NCBI RefSeq assembly: GCF_013408745.1
Contig: NZ_JACCBJ010000001.1
Location: 1,550,001 to 1,614,000, forward strand
DNA length: 64,000 nt
Origin: Leifsonia soli
GTDB taxonomy: Bacteria; Actinomycetota; Actinomycetes; Actinomycetales; Microbacteriaceae
Direction of reading: 5' to 3'
The position numbers and the translations under genes are program-made. Positions 1 through 8,163 of the stretch are shown here, one piece after another. The stretch's first letter is position 1; each line of letters opens with the position of its first letter. The notes under the pieces were generated by a model. That model was not told the origin of the DNA. It worked only from the letters and a program-made list of their open reading frames with translations, and made no database searches.

Positions 1-1591
1 GCCAGGTCACCGCCTCCATCTCGGTCGCCGCGTTGAGCTTCATGGTGCACGAGCCGAGCGGGATCATGCCGCGGTCGAGCGCGTAGTCGCGGTCCTGCAG
101 CAGCCGCAGGTAGCGCATCATCGCGGTCTCGGAGTGGTGCGTGTTGAACACGGGGTGGGTGAGGTAGCCCGACTCACGGGTGAGCGCCGGGTCGTACGAA
201 GCCTCGCCCGTGAGGGCGAGCGTCGCCGTCCCGTCGACCGTCCCGCCGAGCACCTCGATGAGGTCGCCGAGCGGGAAGTCGCCGTCACGCAGGTCTTCGG
301 CGGACTCCTCGTCGATGCTCAGCGAGACGAGACCGGCGTCCGTCGCGTGCAGCAGCAGGCCGCGGTCGTGCGCCCGGGCGACGACGGTGGACGCGTCGTC
401 CACCTCGACCTGCAGCGTGTCGAAGAAGGAGCGCGAGACGACCTCGACACCGGACGCGCGCAGCGCCTCGGCGACCGCGGCCGTCGTGAGGTGCACCTGG
501 CGCCCGATCGCGCGCAGCCCGGCCGGCCCGTGGTAGACGGCGTACATCGCCGCCATCACGGCGAGGAGCACCTGGGCGGTGCAGATGTTGGAGGTCGCCT
601 TCTCACGCCGGATGTGCTGCTCGCGGGTCTGCAGAGTGAGCCGGTACGCGGGCTTGCCGACCGCGTCCTGCGAGACGCCGACGAGGCGGCCGGGGAGCTG
701 CCGCTCCAGGCCCTTCCTGACGGCCATGTAGCCGGCGTGCGGGCCGCCGAAGCCCATCGGGACTCCGAAACGCTGGCTGGTTCCGACCGCGACATCCGCC
801 CCGAGCTCGCCGGGGGCGCGCAGCTGGGTGAGGGCGAGCAGGTCGGCGGCGGCCACGATGACGGCCCCCGCCTCCTTCGCGGTGCGGATGACGGCGCTCG
901 GGTCCCACACGCGCCCGGAGGCGCCGGGGTACTGCACGAACAGGCCGAACGCGTCGCTCAGCTCCGGGGAGTCGGCCGGCAGGCCGGCCAGGTCGAGGAC
1001 GACCAGCTCGATGCCGACCGCCTCCGCCCGGTTGCGCAGCAGCGCGAGCGTCTGCGGGAAGGTGTCGACGTCGACGACGAAGCGCGGCGACTTCGCCTTG
1101 GATGCGCGGCGCGCCAGCAGCATCCCCTCGACCACCGCGGTCCCCTCGTCGAGCATCGAGGCGTTCGCCGTGTCGAGGCCCGTGAGGTCGGAGACCATGG
1201 TCTGGAAGTTGATCAGCGCCTCCAGCCGGCCCTGCGAGATCTCCGGCTGGTACGGCGTGTACGCCGTGTACCAGCCCGGGTTCTCGAGCACGTTCCTCTT
1301 GATGACGGCGGGCGTGATGGTGCCGTAGTAGCCGAGCCCGATGAGGCTGCGATTGACGGTGTTGCGGGCGGCGAGCGCACGCAGCTCGGGGAGGGCGGCG
1401 CGCTCGCTCAGCGGGGCCGGGAGCGCGGACACGCGGTCGTCGTCCACGCGGATGGAGTCGGGGACGGCCGCGTGGACGAGGTCCTCGACGGAGGCCCACT
1501 CACGGGAGGCGGCCGCGCCGATCGCGGACAGCATGGTGCGCTGCGCGTCGCCGTCCGTGCCGATGTGACGCGTTGGGAAGAGGTCGGTCAT
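1..1591 (-). CDS. gcvP: Glycine dehydrogenase (decarboxylating), P-protein, 5' part only
   Basis: PLP enzyme of the glycine cleavage system. It decarboxylates glycine and passes the aminomethyl group to the lipoyl arm of GcvH. About 530 N-terminal residues are visible of the usual ~950, and the rest lies beyond the window's left edge. The protein starts [20 protein letters not shown] and keeps the family's N-terminal landmarks, such as [27 protein letters not shown] and, near the visible end, [15 protein letters not shown]. The PLP lysine is in the missing half. ATG at 1591 lies 16 bp after the gcvH stop, so it is the last gene of gcvT-gcvH-gcvP. Only truncation by the window is seen, with no frameshift. 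Confidence 0.96.
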   Translation of the reverse strand, partial: MTDLFPTRHIGTDGDAQRTMLSAIGAAASREWASVEDLVHAAVPDSIRVDDDRVSALPAPLSERAALPELRALAARNTVNRSLIGLGYYGTITPAVIKRNVLENPGWYTAYTPYQPEISQGRLEALINFQTMVSDLTGLDTANASMLDEGTAVVEGMLLARRASKAKSPRFVVDVDTFPQTLALLRNRAEAVGIELVVLDLAGLPADSPELSDAFGLFVQYPGASGRVWDPSAVIRTAKEAGAVIVAAADLLALTQLRAPGELGADVAVGTSQRFGVPMGFGGPHAGYMAVRKGLERQLPGRLVGVSQDAVGKPAYRLTLQTREQHIRREKATSNICTAQVLLAVMAAMYAVYHGPAGLRAIGRQVHLTTAAVAEALRASGVEVVSRSFFDTLQVEVDDASTVVARAHDRGLLLHATDAGLVSLSIDEESAEDLRDGDFPLGDLIEVLGGTVDGTATLALTGEASYDPALTRESGYLTHPVFNTHHSETAMMRYLRLLQDRDYALDRGMIPLGSCTMKLNAATEMEAVTW

Positions 1592-1607
1592 GTGAGGTGG
1601 GGGAACC

Positions 1608-1982
1608 TTACTCGCCGGTCAGGGCGGCGTACTCGTCGTAGCTCAGGAGGGTGTCGGGCAGCTCGGTGAAACGGACCTTCACGAGCCAGCCGGCGCCGAA
1701 CGGGTCGGAGTTGACCAGCTCGGGGGCGTCGACCACGGCGCTGTTGGCCTCGGCGACCGTGCCGTCCACCGGGGCGAACAGTTCGCCGACGGACTTGGTC
1801 GACTCGATCTCGCCGACCACGCGGCCGGCGGTGACATCGCTTCCCTCCTCGGGCAGCTCGACGAACACGACGTCGCCCAGCTTCTCGGCGGCGTACGCGG
1901 TGATGCCGACGGTCGCGACGTCGCCGTCGACCAGGAGCCACTCGTGCTCGGGCGTGTACTTCAGGTCTCGTTCTGCGGCCAT
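1608..1982 (-). CDS. gcvH: Glycine cleavage system H protein
   Basis: Lipoyl carrier that shuttles the aminomethyl group between GcvP and GcvT, with GcvL reoxidising it. It has 124 aa, normal for the family. The lipoylation site is Lys63 in the segment [18 protein letters not shown], inside a small biotinyl/lipoyl beta-barrel domain that fills the protein. The start ATG is 2 bp after the gcvT stop, which implies translational coupling. It should be controlled with gcvT by the upstream glycine riboswitch. Confidence 0.97.
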   Translation of the reverse strand: MAAERDLKYTPEHEWLLVDGDVATVGITAYAAEKLGDVVFVELPEEGSDVTAGRVVGEIESTKSVGELFAPVDGTVAEANSAVVDAPELVNSDPFGAGWLVKVRFTELPDTLLSYDEYAALTGE

Positions 1983-1984
1983 GG

Positions 1985-3172
1985 CTAACGCTTCTTTCTG
2001 CTGTAGAAGGGGAGGGCGGTGACGGTGAACGGCAGGCGGGTGCCCCGCACATCCACCTGGAGCAGGGTGTTCTCACGGGCGAAGCGCGGCGCGACGTACG
2101 CCATCGCGATGGGCCTCCCGAGCGTCGGGGAGAGCGCACCGGACGTGACGACGCCGACCTCGGCGTCGTCGCCGGTCACGTCGTCCTTCGCGAAGACGGG
2201 GTAACCGGCACGGGCGGCGCGCTTGCCCTCGCCGGTGAGGCCGACGAGCACGCGGGCGTCGGGATGCGGGCCCCCCTCGCTGGCCGCGCGGCCGATGAAG
2301 TCGGTGTCCTTCGCCAGGTTGACGACGCGGCCGAGCCCGGCCTGCGCCGGCATCGTGTCGAGGCCGAGCTCGTGGCCGTACAGCGGCATCCCGGCTTCGA
2401 GGCGGAGGGTGTCGCGGCTGGCGAGACCCGCGGGGACGAGCCCCTGCTCGGTGCCGGCCTCGACGAGCGCGTCCCACAGCGCCCGGGCGTTGTCGGGGGC
2501 GACGTAGAGCTCGAAGCCGTCCTCGCCGGTGTACCCGGTGCGCGCGATGAGCACGGGATGCGTCTCGAACTCCGCCGGGAGCGACCAGTAGTACTTGAGG
2601 GCCGAGAGGCGCTCGCCGAAGTCGGAGCCGCCGATGGCTCCGGCGTCCGCCGACAGCCCCGGGGTGGCGAGCAGGACGGAGAGCGCGGCGGGCCCCTGAA
2701 CCGCGATCAGCGCGATGTCGTCGGACTCGTCGAAGACCTCGACGTCGAAGGGGGCGGTGCGGTCGCGCAGCTCGGCGGCCACCGCATCCCGGTTCGAGGC
2801 GTTCGCGACCACCATGTAGCGGTCGTCGCCGGTGCGGTAGACGACGAGGTCGTCGACGATGCCGCCGGAGCGCGACAGCAGGAGGCTGTACTTGGCCTGG
2901 TCGACGGCGAGCGCCGAGAGTCTGCCGGCCAGCGCGTAGTCGAGGGCCTGACCGGCCTCGGGGCCGATGAGCACGATCTCGCCCATGTGCGAGAGGTCGA
3001 AGAGACCGGCCGCGGTGCGCACCGCGTGGTGCTCGGCGAGGTCGGAGGAGTACCGGACGGGCATCTGCCAGCCGGCGAAGTCCGTGAAGGAGGCGCCCGC
3101 GGCGACGTGGGCGTCGTGAAGCGGGGAGGTGCGCTCGGCGTCCGTACCGTTTGGCGTGCTCTGCGAGGTCAT
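1985..3172 (-). CDS. gcvT: Aminomethyltransferase (glycine cleavage T protein)
   Basis: Transfers the methylene carbon from aminomethyl-lipoyl-GcvH to tetrahydrofolate, releasing ammonia. It is 395 aa, typical length. The N-terminal folate-binding fold is shown by [13 protein letters not shown] and FDLSHMGE (residues 58-65), followed by the GYTGEDGFE motif in the middle and the C-terminal barrel region with GRPIAMAYV. It is first gene of gcvTHP. The ~70 bp between the ATG and the riboswitch carry a GGAG ribosome site close to the start. Confidence 0.97.
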   Translation of the reverse strand: MTSQSTPNGTDAERTSPLHDAHVAAGASFTDFAGWQMPVRYSSDLAEHHAVRTAAGLFDLSHMGEIVLIGPEAGQALDYALAGRLSALAVDQAKYSLLLSRSGGIVDDLVVYRTGDDRYMVVANASNRDAVAAELRDRTAPFDVEVFDESDDIALIAVQGPAALSVLLATPGLSADAGAIGGSDFGERLSALKYYWSLPAEFETHPVLIARTGYTGEDGFELYVAPDNARALWDALVEAGTEQGLVPAGLASRDTLRLEAGMPLYGHELGLDTMPAQAGLGRVVNLAKDTDFIGRAASEGGPHPDARVLVGLTGEGKRAARAGYPVFAKDDVTGDDAEVGVVTSGALSPTLGRPIAMAYVAPRFARENTLLQVDVRGTRLPFTVTALPFYSRKKR

Positions 3173-3239
3173 GAGTTCTCCGATCGCCGGCCGTCGGCCG
3201 GGGGCTGCGGAAGCGTCGCCGCTCCCGGGAAGAACTCCC

Positions 3240-3428
3240 CCTCTGTCATCCGGCCTGAGAGTTTCACCTCGCTTCCCGGACGGGATGCGCGGCTTTCACC
3301 GTGGGCGAGGGCGGCGGGCGCCGTCCTGCTTTTCAGAGTGGCCAGTCCGATGCGGTACGCGTACCTGAGAGATTGTCGGGGAGGATTGCTCCTTCGGTGC
3401 CGCGCTCGTGCGCGCGACTCTCCCGCAT
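3240..3428 (-). promoter_or_regulatory. Tandem glycine riboswitch upstream of gcvT
   Basis: Read on the minus strand, this leader contains two glycine-aptamer signatures. The first runs from GGGAGAG near 3427 through CACCGAAGGAGCAA (3383-3396) to TCTCTCAGGTAC near 3361. The second has CACTCTGAAAAGCAGG (3325-3340), then ACGGTGAAAGCC, and ends with GTGAAACTCTCAGG and GACAGAGGGGG at about 3240. These are the conserved elements of the two-aptamer glycine riboswitch class, which usually turns on gcv genes when glycine is high. The ORFs that cross it are shadows. Confidence 0.93.
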
Positions 3429-3513
3429 CGACCTCGTTGGCCCGGTATTCGGTTGTCCGGCCAGCATATCCGCTCCCGCCGTCCCGTGCGCACGCGTCTT
3501 CGCTCCTCGCGCC

Positions 3514-3566
3514 ATTCGTCACGAATGGGCGCCATTCGTGACGAATGGCGCCCATTCGTGACGAAT
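3514..3566. repeat. Three phased 13-bp palindromes, operator-like cluster
   Basis: ATTCGTCACGAAT at 3514-3526, ATTCGTGACGAAT at 3534-3546 and the same at 3554-3566. Each is a perfect 6+1+6 palindrome and the spacing is exactly 20 bp centre to centre, about two helical turns. Flanking GG/CC bases extend copies 1 and 2. The cluster lies between the divergent gcvT leader and the nrtR-nadABC operon, so it could serve either direction. I do not recognise the cognate regulator. Confidence 0.8.
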
Positions 3567-3602
3567 CAGCGGCGGTGTTCGGGGGCGTTCGCGTTTTGGT
3601 CG

Positions 3603-3653
3603 CAGTGACACTAAGATGGAGAAGCGTTAGAGTCACACTGACCTTTAGGTGAC
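3603..3653. promoter_or_regulatory. Candidate NrtR operator region before nrtR-nadABC
   Basis: Imperfect inverted repeat CAGTGACACT (3603-3612) and AGTCACACTG (3631-3640), matching at 8 of 10 positions. A further GTCAC/GTGAC pair lies at 3632-3636 and 3649-3653. It sits just upstream of the gene for an NrtR-like repressor heading the NAD operon, where autoregulation would be expected. The assignment is inference from position and symmetry only. Confidence 0.4.
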
Positions 3654-3664
3654 GGGAGTGGAGC

Positions 3665-4393
3665 ATGACGGCACGGCACGAACGCGCGAGTGCGATCCTC
3701 GCCGTGTCGACGGTCATCTTCGCCCTGCGCACCGACGACGAGACGGGCGGCGTCCCCCAGGTGTGGCTGCCGCTCGTGCGCCGCATCCGTGAGCCGTTCG
3801 AGGGACGCTGGGCGCTGCCCGGCGGGCCGCTTTGGGTCGGCGAGGACCTCGCCTTCGCCGCCGCCCGGACGCTCAGCGACACGACGGGCCTGACGCCGAG
3901 CTACCTGGAGCAGCTCTACGCCTTCGGCGATGCCGACCGCTCCCCCGGCGCCGAGCGCGTGGTCTCCGTCGTCTATTGGGCGCTCGTCCGGAGCGAGGAG
4001 GCCGAGCGCGCGAGCGTCGGCGACAACGTGCGCTGGTTCCCCGCAGACGACCTCCCCGAGCTCGCGTTCGACCACAACGTGATCGTCGAGTACGCGCTCT
4101 GGCGCCTGCGCACGAAGATGGAGTACTCCCGCATCGCCCACGCCTTCCTCGGCGAGCGCTTCACGCTGGCCCAGCTGAGGGGCGTGCACGAGGCCGTGCT
4201 CGGCAGGGCGCTCGATCCCGCCAACTTCCGCCGCACGATCGAGGCCTCCGGCACGGTCGTCGCCACGGACGAGTACCTCACCGGAACCCCGCACCGCCCG
4301 CCGCGGCTGTACCGCTACAACGACCAGATCGACCTCGCCGACGCGGGGCCGCTCCCCCGCCAGCAGCACCCGTTCGAAGGAAGAAACGCATGA
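3665..4393 (+). CDS. nrtR: NrtR-type Nudix transcriptional repressor of NAD biosynthesis
   Basis: 242 aa. Residues 10-140 form a Nudix-like fold and the C-terminal ~90 residues a winged-helix segment (LAQLRGVHEAVLGRALDPAN ...). The Nudix box (residues 54-76, GPLWVGEDLAFAAARTLSD) keeps the first Gly and Glu but the catalytic REUxEE core reads RTLSDT. It therefore probably binds an ADP-ribose-type ligand without hydrolysing it, as NrtR regulators do. A GGGAG ribosome site precedes ATG 3665. Its stop overlaps the nadA start (ATGA), so it is the first gene of the NAD operon it likely controls. An active Nudix hydrolase is the alternative, but the box argues against it. Confidence 0.88.
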   Translation: MTARHERASAILAVSTVIFALRTDDETGGVPQVWLPLVRRIREPFEGRWALPGGPLWVGEDLAFAAARTLSDTTGLTPSYLEQLYAFGDADRSPGAERVVSVVYWALVRSEEAERASVGDNVRWFPADDLPELAFDHNVIVEYALWRLRTKMEYSRIAHAFLGERFTLAQLRGVHEAVLGRALDPANFRRTIEASGTVVATDEYLTGTPHRPPRLYRYNDQIDLADAGPLPRQQHPFEGRNA

Positions 4394-5685
4394 CCATCGC
4401 TTCGGTCGACACCACCATCCGGCTCATCGCCGCCGGACAGCTCGACGGCGACACCTGCACCCCCGACCTGGTGGAGGCGCCGTGGACGTTCGACGCCGCC
4501 GCCCCCTCCTACGGCCCCGGCGCGTCGCTCGGCGACCCCATCCCGGCGAACGCCCCCCGCCAGGGCGAGCTGCCCGAGGAGTACCGCACCGCGACCGCGC
4601 AGGAGCTCGGCGACCGCATCCGCGCCGCGAAGGAGACCCTCGGCGACCGTGTCGCGGTGATGGGCCACTTCTACCAGCGCGACGAGGTTGTGCAGTACGC
4701 GGACTTCGTCGGCGACTCCTTCCAGCTCGCCAACGCCGCGAAGGCCCGCCCGGAGGCCGAGACGATCGTCTTCTGCGGCGTCCACTTCATGGCGGAGACG
4801 GCGGACATCGTGTCGCGGCCGGAGCAGCGCGTCATCCTCCCGAACCTGGCCGCCGGCTGCTCGATGGCCGACATGGCCGACCTCGACTCGGTCGAGGAGT
4901 GCTGGGAGCAGCTCGAGGAGCTGTACGGCACCGAGCCGGACGCCGACGGCCGCGTGCCGGTCATCCCGGTCACCTACATGAACTCGTCGGCCGCGCTGAA
5001 GGCGTTCTGCGGCGAGCACGGCGGGATCGTCTGCACCTCCTCCAACGCCGCGACCGTGCTGGAGTGGGCGTTCGAGCGCGGGCAGCGCGTCCTGTTCTTC
5101 CCCGACCAGCACCTGGGCCGCAACACGGCGAAGGCCATGGGCGTCCCCGTCGAGCGGATGCCGCTGTGGAACCCGCGCAAGGCGTGGGGCGGGACGGACG
5201 CGCAGACGCTCCAGGACGCCCAGGTCATCCTGTGGCACGGCTTCTGCTCGGTGCACAAGCGCTTCACCGTCGGCCAGATCGACCACGCGCGCGCCGAGTT
5301 CCCCGGCGTCCGCGTGATCGTGCACCCCGAGTGCCCGATGGACGTGGTGGATGCGGCAGACGAGTACGGTTCCACCGACTACATCGTCAAGGCGATCCAG
5401 GCGGCGCCCGCGGGCTCGACCTTCGCGATCGGCACCGAGATCAACCTGGTGCAGCGGCTGGCCGCCCAGTTCCCGCAGCACACCATCTTCTGTCTCGACG
5501 CCGTCGTCTGCCCCTGCTCGACGATGTACCGCATCCACCCCGGCTACCTCGCCTGGGTGCTCGAGGGGCTCGTCCGCGGCGAGGTCGTCAACCAGGTCAG
5601 CGTGCCCGCGTCGGTCGCGGAGCCGGCCCGGGTGGCGCTCGAGCGGATGCTGGCCGCCCGGCCCGACACCACGATGGCGGCCTGA
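4390..5685 (+). CDS. nadA: Quinolinate synthase A
   Basis: [4Fe-4S] enzyme that condenses iminoaspartate with dihydroxyacetone phosphate to quinolinate, the second step of de novo NAD synthesis. It is 431 aa from ATG 4390. Motifs include VMGHFYQRDEVV, the cluster cysteines in NLAAGCSMAD, HPECPMDV and CLDAVVCPCSTMYR, and NSSAALKA with CTSSNA. The N-terminal ~75 residues are an extension usual in actinobacterial NadA. It overlaps nrtR by 4 bp and nadB follows after 1 bp. The nearby nifS-like gene is a plausible source of sulfur for its cluster. Confidence 0.97.
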   Translation: MTIASVDTTIRLIAAGQLDGDTCTPDLVEAPWTFDAAAPSYGPGASLGDPIPANAPRQGELPEEYRTATAQELGDRIRAAKETLGDRVAVMGHFYQRDEVVQYADFVGDSFQLANAAKARPEAETIVFCGVHFMAETADIVSRPEQRVILPNLAAGCSMADMADLDSVEECWEQLEELYGTEPDADGRVPVIPVTYMNSSAALKAFCGEHGGIVCTSSNAATVLEWAFERGQRVLFFPDQHLGRNTAKAMGVPVERMPLWNPRKAWGGTDAQTLQDAQVILWHGFCSVHKRFTVGQIDHARAEFPGVRVIVHPECPMDVVDAADEYGSTDYIVKAIQAAPAGSTFAIGTEINLVQRLAAQFPQHTIFCLDAVVCPCSTMYRIHPGYLAWVLEGLVRGEVVNQVSVPASVAEPARVALERMLAARPDTTMAA

Positions 5686-5686
5686 C

Positions 5687-7315
5687 ATGAGCAGCGTGGT
5701 GGTGGTCGGGAGCGGCATCGCCGGGCTCACCGCGGCGCTGCGCGCGCACACGCTCGGCCACGACGTCACGGTCGTCACCAAGGCGTCCGTCGCCTCCGGA
5801 AGCACCCCGTACGCCCAGGGCGGGATCGCCGCGGCACTCTTCCCCGACGACTCGGTCGACGCGCACATCGCCGACACCCTCCGCGCCGGAGCCGGGCTCG
5901 CCGTCCGGGAGGCCGTGGAGGCGCTCTGCACCGACGGGCCGGACCGCGTCCGCGAGCTGATCGCCCGCGGCGCTGCGTTCGACCGGGACGGCCACACGCT
6001 CGCGCGCGGGCTCGAGGCGGCGCACTCGTCGGCCCGGGTGCTGCACGCCGGCGGGGATGCGACGGGGGCCGAGCTGGAGCGCGCGCTGGTCGCCGCGGTG
6101 ACGGCGGCGCGCATCCCGGTCGTCGAAGGGGCGTTCCTCCGCGACGTCATCGTCGAGGGCGGCCGGGCGGCCGGGGTGTCGCTGACCGTCGAGGGCGAGG
6201 CGCTGACCATCGAGGCCGACGCGGTGGTGCTGGCCACGGGAGGCTGGGGCCGGCTCTACGCGCACACCACCAATCCGTCGGTCGCCACCGGGGACGGCGT
6301 GGCCGCGGCCTGGCGGGCGGGAGCCCTGCTCGCCGACCTGGAGTTCACCCAGTTCCATCCGACCGCGCTGCAGGGCGGTGCGGACGACGGCGCGGCGGAC
6401 GACGGCGCGGCGGACGACGGCGCGGGCGCGTTCCTGGTCTCGGAGGCCGTGCGCGGAGAGGGCGCCGTGCTGCGGAACGCCGCGGGCGAGCGCTTCATGC
6501 TCGACGTGCATCCCGACGCCGAGCTCGCGCCGCGCGACGTCGTCGCCCGCGGCATCGCGGTCGAGATGGCCGCGCAGGGCGGCCGCCCGGTGCTGCTCGA
6601 CGCGACGGCGCTGGGCGCGGAGTTCCTCGCCGCGCGGTTCCCGACGATCGACGCCGCCTCGCGCGCCGCCGGCCACGACTGGGCGCGCCGCCCCATCCCG
6701 GTCACTCCCGCCGCGCACTACGCGATGGGCGGCGTCGTGACGGACGCGGAGGGGCGCACCAGCGTCCGCGGGCTGTTCGCCGTCGGCGAGGTGGCCTGCA
6801 CCGGCGCCCACGGCGGCAACCGGCTGGCGTCCAACTCCCTGCTCGACGGCCTCGTGTTCGCCCACCGCGCCGCCGGCGCGATCGACGCCCCCTGGGCCGA
6901 GCCTCCGGCGTGGACGGAGGAGGCGGTTCGTGTGGAGGCGGATGCCTCCGGGTCCGCCGTTCGGTCGAGTTCGGTCTCCACCGGCATCGTGCGTCCCGCA
7001 CGCGCCTTCGACCGCGGCCGGCTGCGCGCGCTGATGTGGGAGGCCGCCGGCGTCCACCGCGACGGCTCCCGTCTCGCCGAGGCCGCCGACGAGCTCGCCG
7101 CCACCGCGATGCCCGCCATCGACGCGACCCCGTCCTCCGGAGAGGATGCCAACCTCCTCACCCTCGCCCGCCTCGTCGTCGCCGCGGCGCTCGCCCGCGA
7201 GGAGTCGCGCGGGGCGCACTTCCGCTCCGACTTCCCGCTCCCGGGCTCCGGAGAGCCCGCCCACACCGTCCTGCTCCCCCAGCCGACCCGTCTCGAGGTT
7301 CCCGCAGCATGCTGA
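5687..7315 (+). CDS. nadB: L-aspartate oxidase
   Basis: FAD enzyme oxidising L-aspartate to iminoaspartate for NadA. 542 aa from ATG 5687. The FAD dinucleotide-binding motif GSGIAGL is at residues 8-14, with GSTPYAQGGIAAA, the active-site segment EFTQFHPTAL, and the C-terminal helical domain after ~400. An unusual insertion follows QFHPTALQGG: three tandem copies of a 15-bp unit coding ADDGA (about 6379-6426), ahead of the conserved FLVSEAVRGEGA. The insert keeps frame and would be a surface loop close to the substrate region. nadC overlaps the end by 7 bp. Confidence 0.96.
   Translation: MSSVVVVGSGIAGLTAALRAHTLGHDVTVVTKASVASGSTPYAQGGIAAALFPDDSVDAHIADTLRAGAGLAVREAVEALCTDGPDRVRELIARGAAFDRDGHTLARGLEAAHSSARVLHAGGDATGAELERALVAAVTAARIPVVEGAFLRDVIVEGGRAAGVSLTVEGEALTIEADAVVLATGGWGRLYAHTTNPSVATGDGVAAAWRAGALLADLEFTQFHPTALQGGADDGAADDGAADDGAGAFLVSEAVRGEGAVLRNAAGERFMLDVHPDAELAPRDVVARGIAVEMAAQGGRPVLLDATALGAEFLAARFPTIDAASRAAGHDWARRPIPVTPAAHYAMGGVVTDAEGRTSVRGLFAVGEVACTGAHGGNRLASNSLLDGLVFAHRAAGAIDAPWAEPPAWTEEAVRVEADASGSAVRSSSVSTGIVRPARAFDRGRLRALMWEAAGVHRDGSRLAEAADELAATAMPAIDATPSSGEDANLLTLARLVVAAALAREESRGAHFRSDFPLPGSGEPAHTVLLPQPTRLEVPAAC
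6379..6426 (+). repeat. 15-bp tandem repeat inside nadB (ADDGA x3)
   Basis: Three near-identical copies of a 15-nt unit (GCGGACGACGGCGCG) in frame with nadB, coding ADDGA-ADDGA-ADDGA. Copy number changes here would add or remove five residues without shifting frame. Confidence 0.85.
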
Positions 7316-8163
7316 CCCGCCCGCTCATCCACACCGTCGTCCAGGCCGCCCTCGTCGAGGATGCGCCGTGGGGAGACGTGACCAGCCAGCTGCTCATCCC
7401 CGAGACGGCCCGGGCGACGGCGCGCCTGGTGGCGCGCGAGCCGGGCACCTTCGCGGGCGGCGAGGTGTTCGCGGCCGCGATGACGCTGACCGATCCGGCG
7501 ATCGCCGTGACTGTGCACATCCCCGACGGCGCGACGTTCGCGACCGGCGACGCCATCGCGACGGTCGAGGGACCGGCCCGCTCGGTGCTGCAGGCCGAGC
7601 GCGTCGCCCTCAACTTCGTGCAGCGGATGAGCGGCATCGCCACGCAGACCGCCGCCTTCGTCGCCGAGGTCGCCGGCACCTCCGCCCGCATCGTGGACAC
7701 GCGGAAGACCACGCCGGGCCTGCGCGCCTTCGAGCGGCACGCGGTCCGTGCGGGCGGCGGCCACAACCACCGCTACTCGCTGTCGGACGCCGTCATGGCG
7801 AAGGACAACCACCTCGCGGTGCTGACCGCCGAGAGCGGCCTCTCGGTGACGCAGGCGCTGCTCCGCGTGCGCGAGCAGCTGTCGCACACCACCCACCTGG
7901 AGGTCGAGGTGGACCGCATCGACCAGATCGAGCCGGTGCTCGCGGCCGGCGTCGACACGATCATGCTCGACAACTTCACCGTCGACGAGCTGCGGGAGGG
8001 CGTCGCCCTGATCGCCGGCCGCGCCATCGTGGAGGCGAGCGGCACCGTGAGCCTGGCGACGGTCCGCGCCATCGCGGAGACGGGCGTCGACGTGATCTCG
8101 TCCGGCGCGCTGACCCACAGCGTCCGGTCGCTCGACCTCGGACTGGACGTGGTGGTGGAGTGA
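7309..8163 (+). CDS. nadC: Nicotinate-nucleotide pyrophosphorylase (quinolinate phosphoribosyltransferase)
   Basis: Converts quinolinate and PRPP to nicotinate mononucleotide plus CO2, the third step of the pathway encoded here. 284 aa. Family motifs: EDAPWGDVTSQLL at the N-terminus, NFVQRMSGIAT, the RKTTPGLRAFE phosphate/substrate motif, GGGHNHRYSLSDAVMAKDNH, and the C-terminal barrel segments EVEVD, DTIMLDNF and EASGTVSL. It overlaps nadB by 7 bp and the next gene by 4 bp. Confidence 0.97.
   Translation: MLTRPLIHTVVQAALVEDAPWGDVTSQLLIPETARATARLVAREPGTFAGGEVFAAAMTLTDPAIAVTVHIPDGATFATGDAIATVEGPARSVLQAERVALNFVQRMSGIATQTAAFVAEVAGTSARIVDTRKTTPGLRAFERHAVRAGGGHNHRYSLSDAVMAKDNHLAVLTAESGLSVTQALLRVREQLSHTTHLEVEVDRIDQIEPVLAAGVDTIMLDNFTVDELREGVALIAGRAIVEASGTVSLATVRAIAETGVDVISSGALTHSVRSLDLGLDVVVE

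Noticed and set aside
134..1669. Long open frame on the plus strand opposite gcvP
   Set aside because: It is antisense to a well-conserved gcvP reading frame. Long stop-free shadows are expected at this GC content and the protein shows only repetitive Arg/Val/Glu composition.
3169..3882. Minus-strand frame through the riboswitch and nrtR start
   Set aside because: It runs through the conserved riboswitch and against the start of a recognised gene, so it is a shadow frame.
4315..6237. 640-codon minus-strand frame across nadA and nadB
   Set aside because: Antisense shadow of two strongly matching NAD enzymes, with no motif of its own.
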